The position numbers and the translations under genes were made by a program. Positions 13,241 to 21,752 of a DNA stretch of 21,809 nt are shown one piece after another (the stretch's first letter is position 1; the number at the start of each line of letters is the position of its first letter). The notes below the pieces were generated by a model. That model made no database searches and had not been told where the DNA came from. It saw nothing but the letters and a program-made list of their open reading frames with translations. This stretch comes from Pseudomonas sp. (GTDB taxonomy: Bacteria > Pseudomonadota > Gammaproteobacteria > Pseudomonadales > Pseudomonadaceae): assembly GCA_003525045.1 (NCBI GenBank), contig DQGF01000055.1:1-21809 (forward strand), given 5' to 3'.

Positions 13241-14791
13241 TCATGTGCGCCAGACGTTGCCCAAACGCCCGAGTGCTGCGCTGATGGCAAACTCGGGCAC
13301 CGCCGCAAAACCCAGGACCAGCCCGGCACGCTGGTCCTCCGGTTTTCGTGAGTCCGGCAACCAGTAGCTGCTCAGGGCATTGATCTCGACATCGACGCTG
13401 GCGGCTTTTTCGATCAGTTCACGCTCTCGGGCCTGGGAGTCGACCGCGACCGTCAAGTGCAACCCTGCCGCGACAGTTGGCAGGCTGCCGACACCGGCGA
13501 TGTCCCGAGGCCAACCTGACAGCAATGTGTCACGTCGACTTAGAGCGGCGCGGCGCATCCGGCGAATGTGCCGCTGAAAATGCCCGGCGGCCATGAACTC
13601 GGCCATCACCGCCTGAGTACTCACTTCGGAATGCCTTACATCCACCGCTCGACGTTGAGAAAACGCTTCCACCAACGCCCGTGGCAAAACCAGGTAACCC
13701 AGGCGCAACGCCGGGAAGGCGACTTTGCCGAAGGTTCCGACATACAGCACCCGCCCCTGTCGATCGAGCGCTGCCAACGGCGCCAGCGGTGCACCGCTGT
13801 AACGATATTCTCCGTCGTAGTCATCCTCGACGATCCAGCCCTGGGTGCGCTCAGCCCAGGCCAGCAATTCCAAACGGCGCGCCAGACTCATGACAACCCC
13901 GGTCGGGTATTGATGAGATGGGGTGACATAGGCCAATCGACAATCACTCAAACCGCAAAGCTCGGCACAATCGATACCATCGCTGTCCACCGAGACGCCG
14001 TGCAACTTCGCACCGGCCACAGCGAACGCATGACCCGCCGCCCGGTACCCAGGATTCTCGATCGCCACCCCATCTCCCGGCTCCACCAACAACTGTGCAC
14101 AAAGGCTGATTGCCTGCTGCGCGCCACTGGTGATCACTATTTGCTCAGCCGTGCACTGCATGCCCCGCGAGCTGCGCAAGTACGCGGCAATCAGGCCGCG
14201 CAAACGCGAATCGCCTGCGGGATCGCCATAGCACAGTTGCTGCAAATCCGGTTTACGCCAGAAAGCCGCGTTCAGCTTGGCCCACACCTCAAAGGGAAAC
14301 AGATCGAAGGCCGGAACGCCAACCCGAAAAGCCCGGGGCGGACCACTCGGCGGCATCGCCAGGTGGTTTCTCTCTACCCGCCCCAGCGCACCACTGTGGA
14401 TAACTTTGCTGGATGAAACCACAGGTAAATCCAGCCAATTTGTGGATAAGGCTGTGGGTAACCCTGTTGACAACCCTGTGGATACTTTTGTGGATAATTT
14501 TTTCGCCGGCAACGTCGTTTGAGGCAACTGCGCGACATAGGTCCCGTCGCCAACTCGCCCTTCGATGAAGCCCTCAGCGTAAAGTTGATCATAGGCCCGG
14601 ACTACGCTGTTGCGGGAAATCGCCAATGCCGCCGCCAGATCGCGACTGGCCGGTAAACGCGTGCCACTGACCAGTCTTCCGTCGAGTACCCGCGCCCGTA
14701 GCGCCTGATACAACTGGCGGGTCAAGCCCTGACGGCGATCGAGTTCGATACCCGCAGGATTGAAGGTCAACGACACCTGTTCGCTGGTCAT
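13241..14791 (-). CDS. MocR-type GntR/aminotransferase fusion regulator
   Basis: A 516-residue MocR protein: an N-terminal GntR-like winged HTH (about residues 22-88, with LPASRDLAAALAISRNSVVR), a linker of about 65 residues, and a fold-type I aminotransferase domain from about 153. The PLP lysine is Lys356 in VGTFGK, with TPSHQYPTG (290-298) and EDDYDGEYRY (322-331) as further cofactor contacts. MocR proteins sense PLP or amino compounds and act on a divergent gene. The ATG at 14791 faces the paiB operon across 90 bp. Odd feature: linker residues 99-118 are five tetrapeptides of pattern [LV]-[SP]-T-x, encoded by DnaA-box-like 12-mers using the rare leucine codon TTA and the rare threonine codon ACA. 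Confidence 0.93.
   Translation of the reverse strand: MTSEQVSLTFNPAGIELDRRQGLTRQLYQALRARVLDGRLVSGTRLPASRDLAAALAISRNSVVRAYDQLYAEGFIEGRVGDGTYVAQLPQTTLPAKKLSTKVSTGLSTGLPTALSTNWLDLPVVSSSKVIHSGALGRVERNHLAMPPSGPPRAFRVGVPAFDLFPFEVWAKLNAAFWRKPDLQQLCYGDPAGDSRLRGLIAAYLRSSRGMQCTAEQIVITSGAQQAISLCAQLLVEPGDGVAIENPGYRAAGHAFAVAGAKLHGVSVDSDGIDCAELCGLSDCRLAYVTPSHQYPTGVVMSLARRLELLAWAERTQGWIVEDDYDGEYRYSGAPLAPLAALDRQGRVLYVGTFGKVAFPALRLGYLVLPRALVEAFSQRRAVDVRHSEVSTQAVMAEFMAAGHFQRHIRRMRRAALSRRDTLLSGWPRDIAGVGSLPTVAAGLHLTVAVDSQARERELIEKAASVDVEINALSSYWLPDSRKPEDQRAGLVLGFAAVPEFAISAALGRLGNVWRT
14395..14403 (-). promoter_or_regulatory. Third exact DnaA box, out of frame with the array
   Basis: TTATCCACA on the minus strand, about 35 bp from the edge of the tandem array and in the same orientation. 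Here the MocR frame reads GTT ATC CAC AGT (Val-Ile-His-Ser), so the 9-mer is not explained by the Leu-Ser-Thr repeat. Confidence 0.7.
14438..14497 (-). repeat. Five 12-bp tandem units resembling DnaA boxes
   Basis: Read on the minus strand, five 12-bp units begin TTATCCACA, GTATCCACA, TTGTCAACA, TTACCCACA and TTATCCACA, each followed by three variable bases. The first and last are exact strong DnaA boxes, the second and fourth differ by one base and the third by two. The array lies in frame within the MocR linker. Confidence 0.85.
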
Positions 14792-14808
14792 GGCAATGGA
14801 CCTATGAA

Positions 14809-14855
14809 ATTGGTCATTAATGGCTCTTACAACAGACCAATAGCCTGCCTAGGAT
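14809..14855 (+). promoter_or_regulatory. paiB promoter with MocR-type inverted repeat
   Basis: ATTGGTC (14809-14815) and GACCAAT (14835-14841) are perfect inverted arms with a 19-nt spacer. A promoter-like TTACAA (14827-14832), 17-nt gap and TAGGAT (14850-14855) overlaps the right arm and ends 26 bp before the paiB-like start. The placement between divergent genes suits a MocR operator. Confidence 0.45.
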
Positions 14856-14881
14856 GCAGCCATTCGCCAAGGAAAATCTCC

Positions 14882-15505
14882 ATGTACACGCCAAGCAGCT
14901 TTGCCATCAACGATTTGCATGAACTGCAGCAGCAGATACTCGGCACTCGCCTTGCCGTTTTGGTTACCCACGGTGATCAAGGCCTGCAGGCCAGTCATCT
15001 GCCGCTGCTGTTCAGCCCCGACCCAGGCCCGAACGGCACTCTCTACGGCCACTTCGCCCGGGCCAATCCGCAATGGAAAGCATTGCAGAACGGTGCCGAA
15101 GCGTTGGTGATTTTTGCTGGTGCCGATGCTTACGTCAGCCCGGAGTTCTATCCGAGCAAAGCCGAACACGGCAAGGTCGTGCCGACCTGGAACTACATCG
15201 CCGTGCACGCCTATGGCACGGCGGAGGTTTTCACTGACGCCGATCGCCTGCGCAATCTGGTCAGCGCTCTGACGGATCGTCATGAAGCAGGTCGCAGCAA
15301 CCCGTGGAAGGTTACGGACGCCCCCGCGGACTACATTGACGGGATGCTCAAGGCCATCGTCGGTTTTGCCTTGCCGATCCAGCGCCTGGAAGGCAAGCGC
15401 AAGCTCAGCCAGAACCGCAGCGCCGCAGACATCGCCGGCGTACGCGAGGGGCTCGCCGCCAGCCCCGATGTTCACGACCAGGCCCTCGCCCACTTGATGC
15501 GTTAA
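14882..15505 (+). CDS. FMN-binding split-barrel protein, PaiB-like
   Basis: A 207-residue cytoplasmic protein of the PaiB / FMN-binding negative transcriptional regulator family (a flavin split barrel related to pyridoxamine-phosphate oxidases). The family core is clear: YVSPEFYPSKAEHGKVVPTW (from residue 85) and NYIAVHAYG, with the GHFARANPQW segment before it. The ATG at 14882 (MYTPSSF) has AAGGA upstream; the frame extends to 14804 but that part is promoter. In Bacillus, PaiB is linked to protease and sporulation control; in proteobacteria it is often next to a MocR gene, as here. It is first in a three-gene operon with two acetyltransferases. Confidence 0.9.
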   Translation: MYTPSSFAINDLHELQQQILGTRLAVLVTHGDQGLQASHLPLLFSPDPGPNGTLYGHFARANPQWKALQNGAEALVIFAGADAYVSPEFYPSKAEHGKVVPTWNYIAVHAYGTAEVFTDADRLRNLVSALTDRHEAGRSNPWKVTDAPADYIDGMLKAIVGFALPIQRLEGKRKLSQNRSAADIAGVREGLAASPDVHDQALAHLMR

Positions 15506-15514
15506 GGAATGAAC

Positions 15515-15961
15515 ATGAATCAGATCGAGATTCGCCAGGTCACCGCTGACGATCACACCGCGTGGTTGCCGTTGTGGCAAGCGTACCTGCGCTTTTACAA
15601 CACAGAGTTGCCCGAAGCCATTACCCAAAGCACCTGGCAGCGCATGCTCGACCCGAGCGAATCGACCCACGCCGCACTGGCCCGGGCCGATGGCAAAGCG
15701 GTGGGCATGGTGCACTTCATCTACCATCGATCGAACTGGAGCATCGAAAACTCGTGCTACCTGCAAGACTTGCTGGTGACGCCCGAAACCCGAGGCACCG
15801 GCGTCGGTCGGCAGCTGATCGAATACGTGTACACCACAGCCAAAGAAGACGGTTGCTGCAAGGTCCACTGGCTGACCCACGAAACCAACGCCACCGCGAT
15901 CCAGCTCTACGAGCGCGTCGCCGAACGCCCTGGCCTCATCCAGTTTCGCAAAGCCATTTAA
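15515..15961 (+). CDS. GNAT N-acetyltransferase
   Basis: A 148-residue single-domain acetyltransferase. The acetyl-CoA loop RGTGVGRQL (motif A) follows LQDLLVTPETR, and motif B is ETNATAIQLYERV. The second ATG at 15515 is preferred over 15509 because AAGGA (15504-15508) directly abuts the first. It starts 9 bp after the paiB-like gene, so the two are co-transcribed. PaiA, the partner of PaiB in Bacillus, is a polyamine acetyltransferase, so an amine substrate is possible, but nothing in the sequence fixes it. Confidence 0.9.
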   Translation: MNQIEIRQVTADDHTAWLPLWQAYLRFYNTELPEAITQSTWQRMLDPSESTHAALARADGKAVGMVHFIYHRSNWSIENSCYLQDLLVTPETRGTGVGRQLIEYVYTTAKEDGCCKVHWLTHETNATAIQLYERVAERPGLIQFRKAI

Positions 15962-15978
15962 GGTTCAAGGAGAACAAC

Positions 15979-16650
15979 ATGTCGACTTCACTCGCGGACT
16001 GGAAAGGCGTCCCGGCACCGTCGGTTCAAACGATCGAAGGGCGCTTTATTCGCCTGGAAAAACTCGACCCGGCGCGCCATGGCGACGGCTTGTGGAAAGC
16101 CCTGCAAGGCCCGGGTTCCGATCCGAAGCTTTGGGACTATTTACCTTACGGTCCATTCCCGGAGCGCAGTGCTTTCAATGACTGGCTGAATAATCATGCG
16201 GCCAACAGCGACCCATACTTCTTCAGCGTGATCGACCGCGTCAGCGGTGACGTGCAAGGCATTCTCAGCCTGATGTCGATCGTTCCTTCCCAGGGCCGCA
16301 TCGAGATTGGCCACGTAACTTTCGGTGCACCGATGCAGCGTTCGCCGAAAAGTACCGAGGCGGTTTACATGCTGGCGAAGGAATCCTTTGCCCTGGGTTA
16401 CCGGCGCCTGGAGTGGAAATGCAACAACGGCAACGCTCGCTCCAAGTACGCGGCCGAGCGGTTGGGGTTCAGTTTTGAAGGGGTGTTCCGCCAGCACATG
16501 GTGGTCAAGGGGCAAAACCGGGATACGGCCTGGTATTCGATTCTGGATTCGGAATGGCCGGCGATTGGCGCTGGATTTGAACGGTGGCTGGCCGATGAGA
16601 ACCAGACGGATTCGGGGCAGGTGAAAACGTTGGCGGAGTGCCGGGATTAA
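15979..16650 (+). CDS. GNAT N-acetyltransferase, RimJ/RimL type
   Basis: A 223-residue acetyltransferase of the larger RimJ/RimL-like group. It has the N-terminal strand GRFIRLEKLDPARHGDGLW, the core GRIEIGHVTFGAPMQRSPKS and the C-terminal NNGNARSKYAAERLGFSFEG typical of these proteins. The ATG at 15979 has a strong AAGGAG and lies 17 bp after the previous gene, making it the third gene of the MocR-facing operon. Members acetylate protein N-termini, amino acids or small amines; the substrate is not determined. The 3' end runs into a long palindrome that should terminate the transcript. Confidence 0.9.
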   Translation: MSTSLADWKGVPAPSVQTIEGRFIRLEKLDPARHGDGLWKALQGPGSDPKLWDYLPYGPFPERSAFNDWLNNHAANSDPYFFSVIDRVSGDVQGILSLMSIVPSQGRIEIGHVTFGAPMQRSPKSTEAVYMLAKESFALGYRRLEWKCNNGNARSKYAAERLGFSFEGVFRQHMVVKGQNRDTAWYSILDSEWPAIGAGFERWLADENQTDSGQVKTLAECRD

Positions 16651-16661
16651 AGATTAAGCAG

Positions 16662-16740
16662 CAAAAGATCGCAGCCTTCGGCAGCTCTTACCGAGTGTAC
16701 GTCAAACCCCGTAGGAGCTGCCGAAGGCTGCGATCTTTTG
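16662..16740. repeat. Long palindrome, second REP family
   Basis: Two perfect 26-nt inverted arms (16662-16687 and 16715-16740, core GATCGCAGCCTTCGGCAGCTC) flank a 27-nt spacer. The core is a repetitive palindrome common in Pseudomonas and unlike the GAGGCTTGCCCGCGAA type. Its position 11 bp after the acetyltransferase stop codon suggests a role as transcript-end hairpin. Confidence 0.9.
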
Positions 16741-16760
16741 ATCTTCAACGCACCGTTGGC

Positions 16761-16898
16761 TCAACCGAGATCACGTCGAATCCGCACTACTCCCATCTCC
16801 ATCCCGAATGGTCGGAACACCGCATTAAGCGATTTCAGCGTCTGATTCCCTTCCCCGTGCTCGATGTGCATCAACGTTCGTACTGAGATTTTGCACAT
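16761..16898 (-). pseudogene. Remnant of an XRE/HipB-like HTH regulator
   Basis: A 45-codon minus-strand reading frame whose translation resembles the C-terminal half of a Cro/C1-type HTH protein: KISVRTLMHIEHGEG (recognition helix region), then QTLKSLNAVFRPFGMEMGVV, a pattern of HipB-like regulators. The N-terminal helices are missing. Upstream, the frame passes into a degenerate REP palindrome (16899-16923) and meets a stop codon at about 16945. The natural explanation is a gene truncated at its 5' side by, or next to, a REP element. No partner toxin gene is nearby. It is probably not expressed as a functional protein. Confidence 0.6.
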
Positions 16899-16923
16899 CT
16901 TCGCGAGCGAGCTCGCTGCTACA
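16899..16923. repeat. Degenerate single REP element
   Basis: CTTCGCGAGCGAGCTCGCTG followed by CTACA is a variant of the CGCGAGCAAGCTCGCTCCTACA type REP, with a strong internal palindrome GCGAGCGAGCTCGCT. It directly abuts the HTH remnant. Confidence 0.75.
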
Positions 16924-16942
16924 GGAGCTGTATCGAATCAAT

Positions 16943-16968
16943 AAAAAAAGGGGAGCAAATGCCCCCCC
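16943..16968 (-). terminator. Terminator after pycB
   Basis: On the minus strand a run of G (16968-16962) and CCCC (16953-16950) enclose an 8-nt loop, followed by seven T residues (16949-16943). The stem is short but all G-C, and it lies 33 bp after the pycB stop codon. Confidence 0.6.
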
Positions 16969-17000
16969 GAGGTTTAAAGCGTTGAATCGAGGCTATTAAC

Positions 17001-18809
17001 TCAGCCTTCGATCTCGATCAGGATTTCGCCCGGGTTCACCCGGTCGCCCTTGGCCACATGGATGGCGGTGACCTTACCGGCGATGGCCGCCTGGACTTCG
17101 GTTTCCATCTTCATCGCTTCGGTGATCAACACGGACTGGCCGGCTTTGACGGTATCGCCTTCCTTGACCAGCACATCGACGATGTTGCCCGGCATGGTGG
17201 TGCTGACGTGGCCCGGCGCAGTGGCTTGCTTGCGCTTGCTGCTGCCGCCGCCGACGAACTCGTTGAGCGGTTCGAACACCACTTCTTCCGGCATGCCGTC
17301 GATAGACAGGTAGAAGTGTCGCTTGCCTTCAGCCTTGACGCCGACACCGGTGATGTCGACGCGGTAGGTTTCGCCGTGGACGTCGATGACGAACTCAGTC
17401 GGCACGCCTTCGCCACCGGCCGAAGTCACGCCGCCCGCTTCCGGAATCGGCAACAGCACTTCAGGTGTCAGGGTGCCGGCAGCACGTTCTTCGAGGAACT
17501 TGCGGCCGATGTCCGGGAACATGGCGTAGGTCAGCACGTCTTCTTCGGACTTGGCCAAGGCACCGATGTCAGCACGCAGCTTGGTCATTTCCGGCTTGAG
17601 CAGATCGGCCGGGCGCACGTCGATCACCTCTTCGCTGCCGATGGCCTGGCGCCGAAGTTTTTCGTTCACGGTGCCCGGCGCCTTGCCATAGCCGCCTTGC
17701 AGGTAAAGCTTCACCTCGTTGGTGATGGTCTTGTAACGCTCGCCGGCCAGTACGTTGAAGAACGCCTGGGTGCCAACGATTTGCGAGGTCGGGGTCACCA
17801 GCGGCGGGAAGCCGAGGTCTTCGCGAACGCGCGGGATCTCCGCCAGCACTTCGCTCATGCGGTTCAGGGCGCCCTGCTCTTTCAACTGGTTGGCCAGGTT
17901 GGAGATCATCCCGCCCGGTACCTGGTTGACTTGCACGCGGGTATCGACGGCGGTGAATTCGCTTTCGAACTGGTGGTACTTCTTGCGCACGGCATAGAAG
18001 TACAGGCCGATCTCTTGGAGCAGTTCCAGGTTCAGGCCGGTGTCGTACTCGCTGCCTTTAAGGGCTGCGACCATCGACTCGGTGCCTGGGTGGCTGGTGC
18101 CCGAGGCAAAGCTGGAGATCGCAGTGTCGATGTGGTCGGCGCCGTTTTCGATGGCCTTGAGCTGGCACATAGTGGCCAAACCAGCGGTGTCGTGCGAGTG
18201 AATGAACACTGGCAGCGACTGCTCGCTTTTCAGAGCCTTGACCAGTTCGCCAGTGGCGTACGGGGTCAGCAGGCCGGCCATGTCCTTGATCGCCACAGAG
18301 TCGCAACCCATGGCTTCCATTTGCCGGGCTTGTGCCACGAACGCGTCGATGGTGTGCACCGGGCTGGTGGTGTAGGCGATGGTGCCCTGGGCGTGTTTGC
18401 CGGCGGCTTTTACCGCTTCGATGGCCGTACGCAGGTTACGCACGTCGTTCATGGCGTCGAAGATGCGGAACACGTCAATGCCGTTGACTGCAGCCTTGGC
18501 GACGAACGCTCTGACCACGTCGTCGCTGTAGTGGCGGTAGCCCAGCAGGTTCTGGCCACGCAGCAGCATTTGCAGACGCGTGTTAGGCAGCGCCGCGCGC
18601 AGTTGGCGCAGACGCTCCCACGGGTCTTCCTTGAGGAAGCGAACGCAGGCGTCGAAGGTCGCGCCGCCCCAGCATTCCAGCGACCAGTAGCCGACTTTGT
18701 CGAGCTTGTCGCAGATCGGCAGCATGTCTTCCGTGCGCATGCGGGTGGCGAGCAGCGATTGATGAGCGTCGCGCAGGATTGTGTCAGTAACGAAGATCTT
18801 CTTGGACAT
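17001..18809 (-). CDS. pycB: Pyruvate carboxylase subunit B (carboxyltransferase plus biotin domain)
   Basis: A 602-residue protein related to oxaloacetate decarboxylase alpha. The N-terminal carboxyltransferase TIM barrel begins with VTDTILRDAHQSLLATRM; the conserved carboxyltransferase domain follows; and the C-terminal biotinyl domain has EAMKMETE with the biotin-accepting Lys567. With PycA it forms the two-subunit pyruvate carboxylase that makes oxaloacetate for anaplerosis and gluconeogenesis. It is often annotated oadA, but there are no membrane beta or gamma subunits of a decarboxylase pump here, and a biotin carboxylase adjoins, so the carboxylase role is favoured. The ATG at 18809 has GAGGAG. 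It follows pycA by 100 bp. Confidence 0.93.
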   Translation of the reverse strand: MSKKIFVTDTILRDAHQSLLATRMRTEDMLPICDKLDKVGYWSLECWGGATFDACVRFLKEDPWERLRQLRAALPNTRLQMLLRGQNLLGYRHYSDDVVRAFVAKAAVNGIDVFRIFDAMNDVRNLRTAIEAVKAAGKHAQGTIAYTTSPVHTIDAFVAQARQMEAMGCDSVAIKDMAGLLTPYATGELVKALKSEQSLPVFIHSHDTAGLATMCQLKAIENGADHIDTAISSFASGTSHPGTESMVAALKGSEYDTGLNLELLQEIGLYFYAVRKKYHQFESEFTAVDTRVQVNQVPGGMISNLANQLKEQGALNRMSEVLAEIPRVREDLGFPPLVTPTSQIVGTQAFFNVLAGERYKTITNEVKLYLQGGYGKAPGTVNEKLRRQAIGSEEVIDVRPADLLKPEMTKLRADIGALAKSEEDVLTYAMFPDIGRKFLEERAAGTLTPEVLLPIPEAGGVTSAGGEGVPTEFVIDVHGETYRVDITGVGVKAEGKRHFYLSIDGMPEEVVFEPLNEFVGGGSSKRKQATAPGHVSTTMPGNIVDVLVKEGDTVKAGQSVLITEAMKMETEVQAAIAGKVTAIHVAKGDRVNPGEILIEIEG

Positions 18810-18823
18810 TGGTATCTCCTCAT

Positions 18824-18903
18824 AGCTGCAAGTTTCAAGCTACAAGCCGCAAGAAAAAGCCGACTCGCTTTTACTTGTTGCTTGCCGCTTGCCACTTACA
18901 GCT
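18824..18903. repeat. Imperfect inverted repeat between pycA and pycB
   Basis: Bases 18824-18853 and the reverse complement of 18874-18903 agree at 23 of 30 positions; both are built on AAGC/CAAG steps (CTGCAAG, CAAGCTACAAG). I recognise this tract as a repeat type seen between Pseudomonas genes. It occupies most of the pycA-pycB gap and could form an intercistronic stem. Confidence 0.65.
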
Positions 18904-18909
18904 GCTTGT

Positions 18910-20325
<1,416 letters not shown>

Positions 20326-20461
20326 TTGGAGGTTCCTTGAGCCGGTGGTACCCACGACCTGCAAGACCAGGTCGACGCGTGACCAAATGTTTCAATTTAG
20401 TCGCAGCCCCACACTAGCCCCCGCAAGGGATTAACAAAAATGATTAATTATTGGGTCAGGC

Positions 20462-20477
20462 ATAAGTAAAGACTTAT
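20462..20477. promoter_or_regulatory. Palindrome in the pycA-pycR divergent region
   Basis: ATAAGT-AAAG-ACTTAT is a perfect 16-bp interrupted palindrome 37 bp before the pycR start codon. Size, symmetry and placement between a LysR gene and its divergent target suit a LysR-type recognition site, probably for PycR itself. Confidence 0.45.
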
Positions 20478-20514
20478 AGTTAAATCATCAGCCTGCAGCG
20501 GGAGCTTTTCGATA

Positions 20515-21477
20515 ATGCGTAAGTCATTGATGCGTATGACATTGCGTCAATTGCAGATCTTTAACGAGGTCTGTGATTTGCGATCCTACAGCCGCGCAGC
20601 GGAGGAAATGTCGCTCACACAACCTGCCGTGAGCTTACAGATTCGTCAACTCGAGGAGCTGATTGGTCAGCCGCTGTTCGATTACGTCGGCAAAAAACTC
20701 TACATGACCGAGGCCGCCGAAGCACTCCAGCGCGCCAGTCGGGACATTTTCGGGCGCCTGGAAAACCTCGATATGCAGCTCTCGGACATGCAAGGCTCGT
20801 TGCAGGGTCAACTGAAACTGGCGGTGGAATCCAGCGCCAAGTACTTCGTGCCGCATCTGTTTGCTGCGTTCAAACGCCAGCATCCGGAGGTGAACCTGCA
20901 ACTGACGGTGGTCAATCGTGGGCAGGTGATACGGCGTCTTTCCGATAACCGCGATGACCTGGTGATCATGTCCATGGTGCCGCAGGATATGGGATTGGAA
21001 TTCCTGCCGTTCCTCAACAACCCGATCGTCGCCGTGGCACCACCGGACCATCCGCTGTGTCACATCGGCCCGCTACGCTTGCAGGATCTCGAGCCTTACA
21101 CACTGCTGCTGCGCGAACATGGTTCCGGGACGCGACTGGCCTGTGAAGAATATTTCAAGGAGAAGCGCGTGCACTTCAACCAGACCCAGGAGGTTTCGTC
21201 AGCCGAAGCGCAACGGGAATGTGTGTTGGCGGGTCTGGGCGTGGCGCTGTTGACGCGCCACGCCCTGAACCTTGAGTTGGCGACCGGCGGCTTGATCGAG
21301 TTGCCGGTCGAGGAGCTGCCGCTGTATCGCAGCTGGTGCCTGGTACAGGCCAAGGCCAAACGGCTATCACCGGTGGCGCACGCTTTCCTTGCGTTTATCC
21401 GCAGCGAGCGGATGCAGATCAGCGCCCTGGTTGAGCGTTTCGACGGGAAGCTACGGGAGCTGCCTGCCAGTAATTGA
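20515..21477 (+). CDS. pycR: LysR-type regulator of pyruvate carboxylase
   Basis: A 320-residue LysR-type regulator with an N-terminal winged HTH (MTLRQLQIFNEVCD through RSYSRAAEEMSLTQPAVSLQ) and a periplasmic-binding-like effector domain. The arrangement, divergent from pycA-pycB, matches P. aeruginosa PycR, described as a regulator of pycA/pycB. The ATG at 20515 is used, with GGGAG about 10 nt upstream; an in-frame ATG at 20530 is a possible alternative. The effector is unknown. The last 59 bp overlap the small gene on the opposite strand. Confidence 0.9.
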   Translation: MRKSLMRMTLRQLQIFNEVCDLRSYSRAAEEMSLTQPAVSLQIRQLEELIGQPLFDYVGKKLYMTEAAEALQRASRDIFGRLENLDMQLSDMQGSLQGQLKLAVESSAKYFVPHLFAAFKRQHPEVNLQLTVVNRGQVIRRLSDNRDDLVIMSMVPQDMGLEFLPFLNNPIVAVAPPDHPLCHIGPLRLQDLEPYTLLLREHGSGTRLACEEYFKEKRVHFNQTQEVSSAEAQRECVLAGLGVALLTRHALNLELATGGLIELPVEELPLYRSWCLVQAKAKRLSPVAHAFLAFIRSERMQISALVERFDGKLRELPASN

Positions 21478-21631
21478 GCTCCAGTTCGTCAGGAAAATCG
21501 CCAATCTCGGCCAGCAGCTGGCGGCGTTCGCAGCGATCTTCGATGGCGCGGCGAAACTCCATGCGGCGCTGGTCTTCCTGCTGACGACGGGTTCGGACGG
21601 CACTGTTGCGGTCTTCGTAGGGCTGGGCCAT
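21419..21631 (-). CDS. Small charged protein, possibly PA3496-like
   Basis: A 70-residue, very basic and acidic helical protein (TRRQQEDQRRMEFRRAIEDR, then LLAEIGDFPDELELNYW). I recall a family of small Pseudomonas proteins of this pattern, named after PA3496 and called putative envelope integrity proteins; the link is from memory. There is no signal peptide or membrane segment. The ATG at 21631 has an excellent GGGAGA, which selects it over the longer frame to 21763. Its 3' end overlaps the 3' end of pycR by 59 bp in tail-to-tail orientation. Confidence 0.65.
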   Translation of the reverse strand: MAQPYEDRNSAVRTRRQQEDQRRMEFRRAIEDRCERRQLLAEIGDFPDELELNYWQAAPVASRRNAQPGR

Positions 21632-21752
21632 TTCAAGTCTCCCAAGGCGATTACGGGAGTTACAGGATGGGCGCGAGGGATGACGGTTTGGCGGCGGGTG
21701 GGTTACAGGGATGTGAACATTGGCAGGTGACAGGGGTGTTTTTGAGGACGTC

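Noticed and set aside
14395..14497. The DnaA-box array as the chromosomal origin
   Set aside because: No dnaA, dnaN, gidA or rnpA context and no adjoining AT-rich unwinding region; the array is inside a coding gene.
17001..18809. pycB as the alpha subunit of a sodium-pumping oxaloacetate decarboxylase
   Set aside because: No beta or gamma membrane subunits nearby, while a biotin carboxylase gene and a PycR-like regulator are adjacent.
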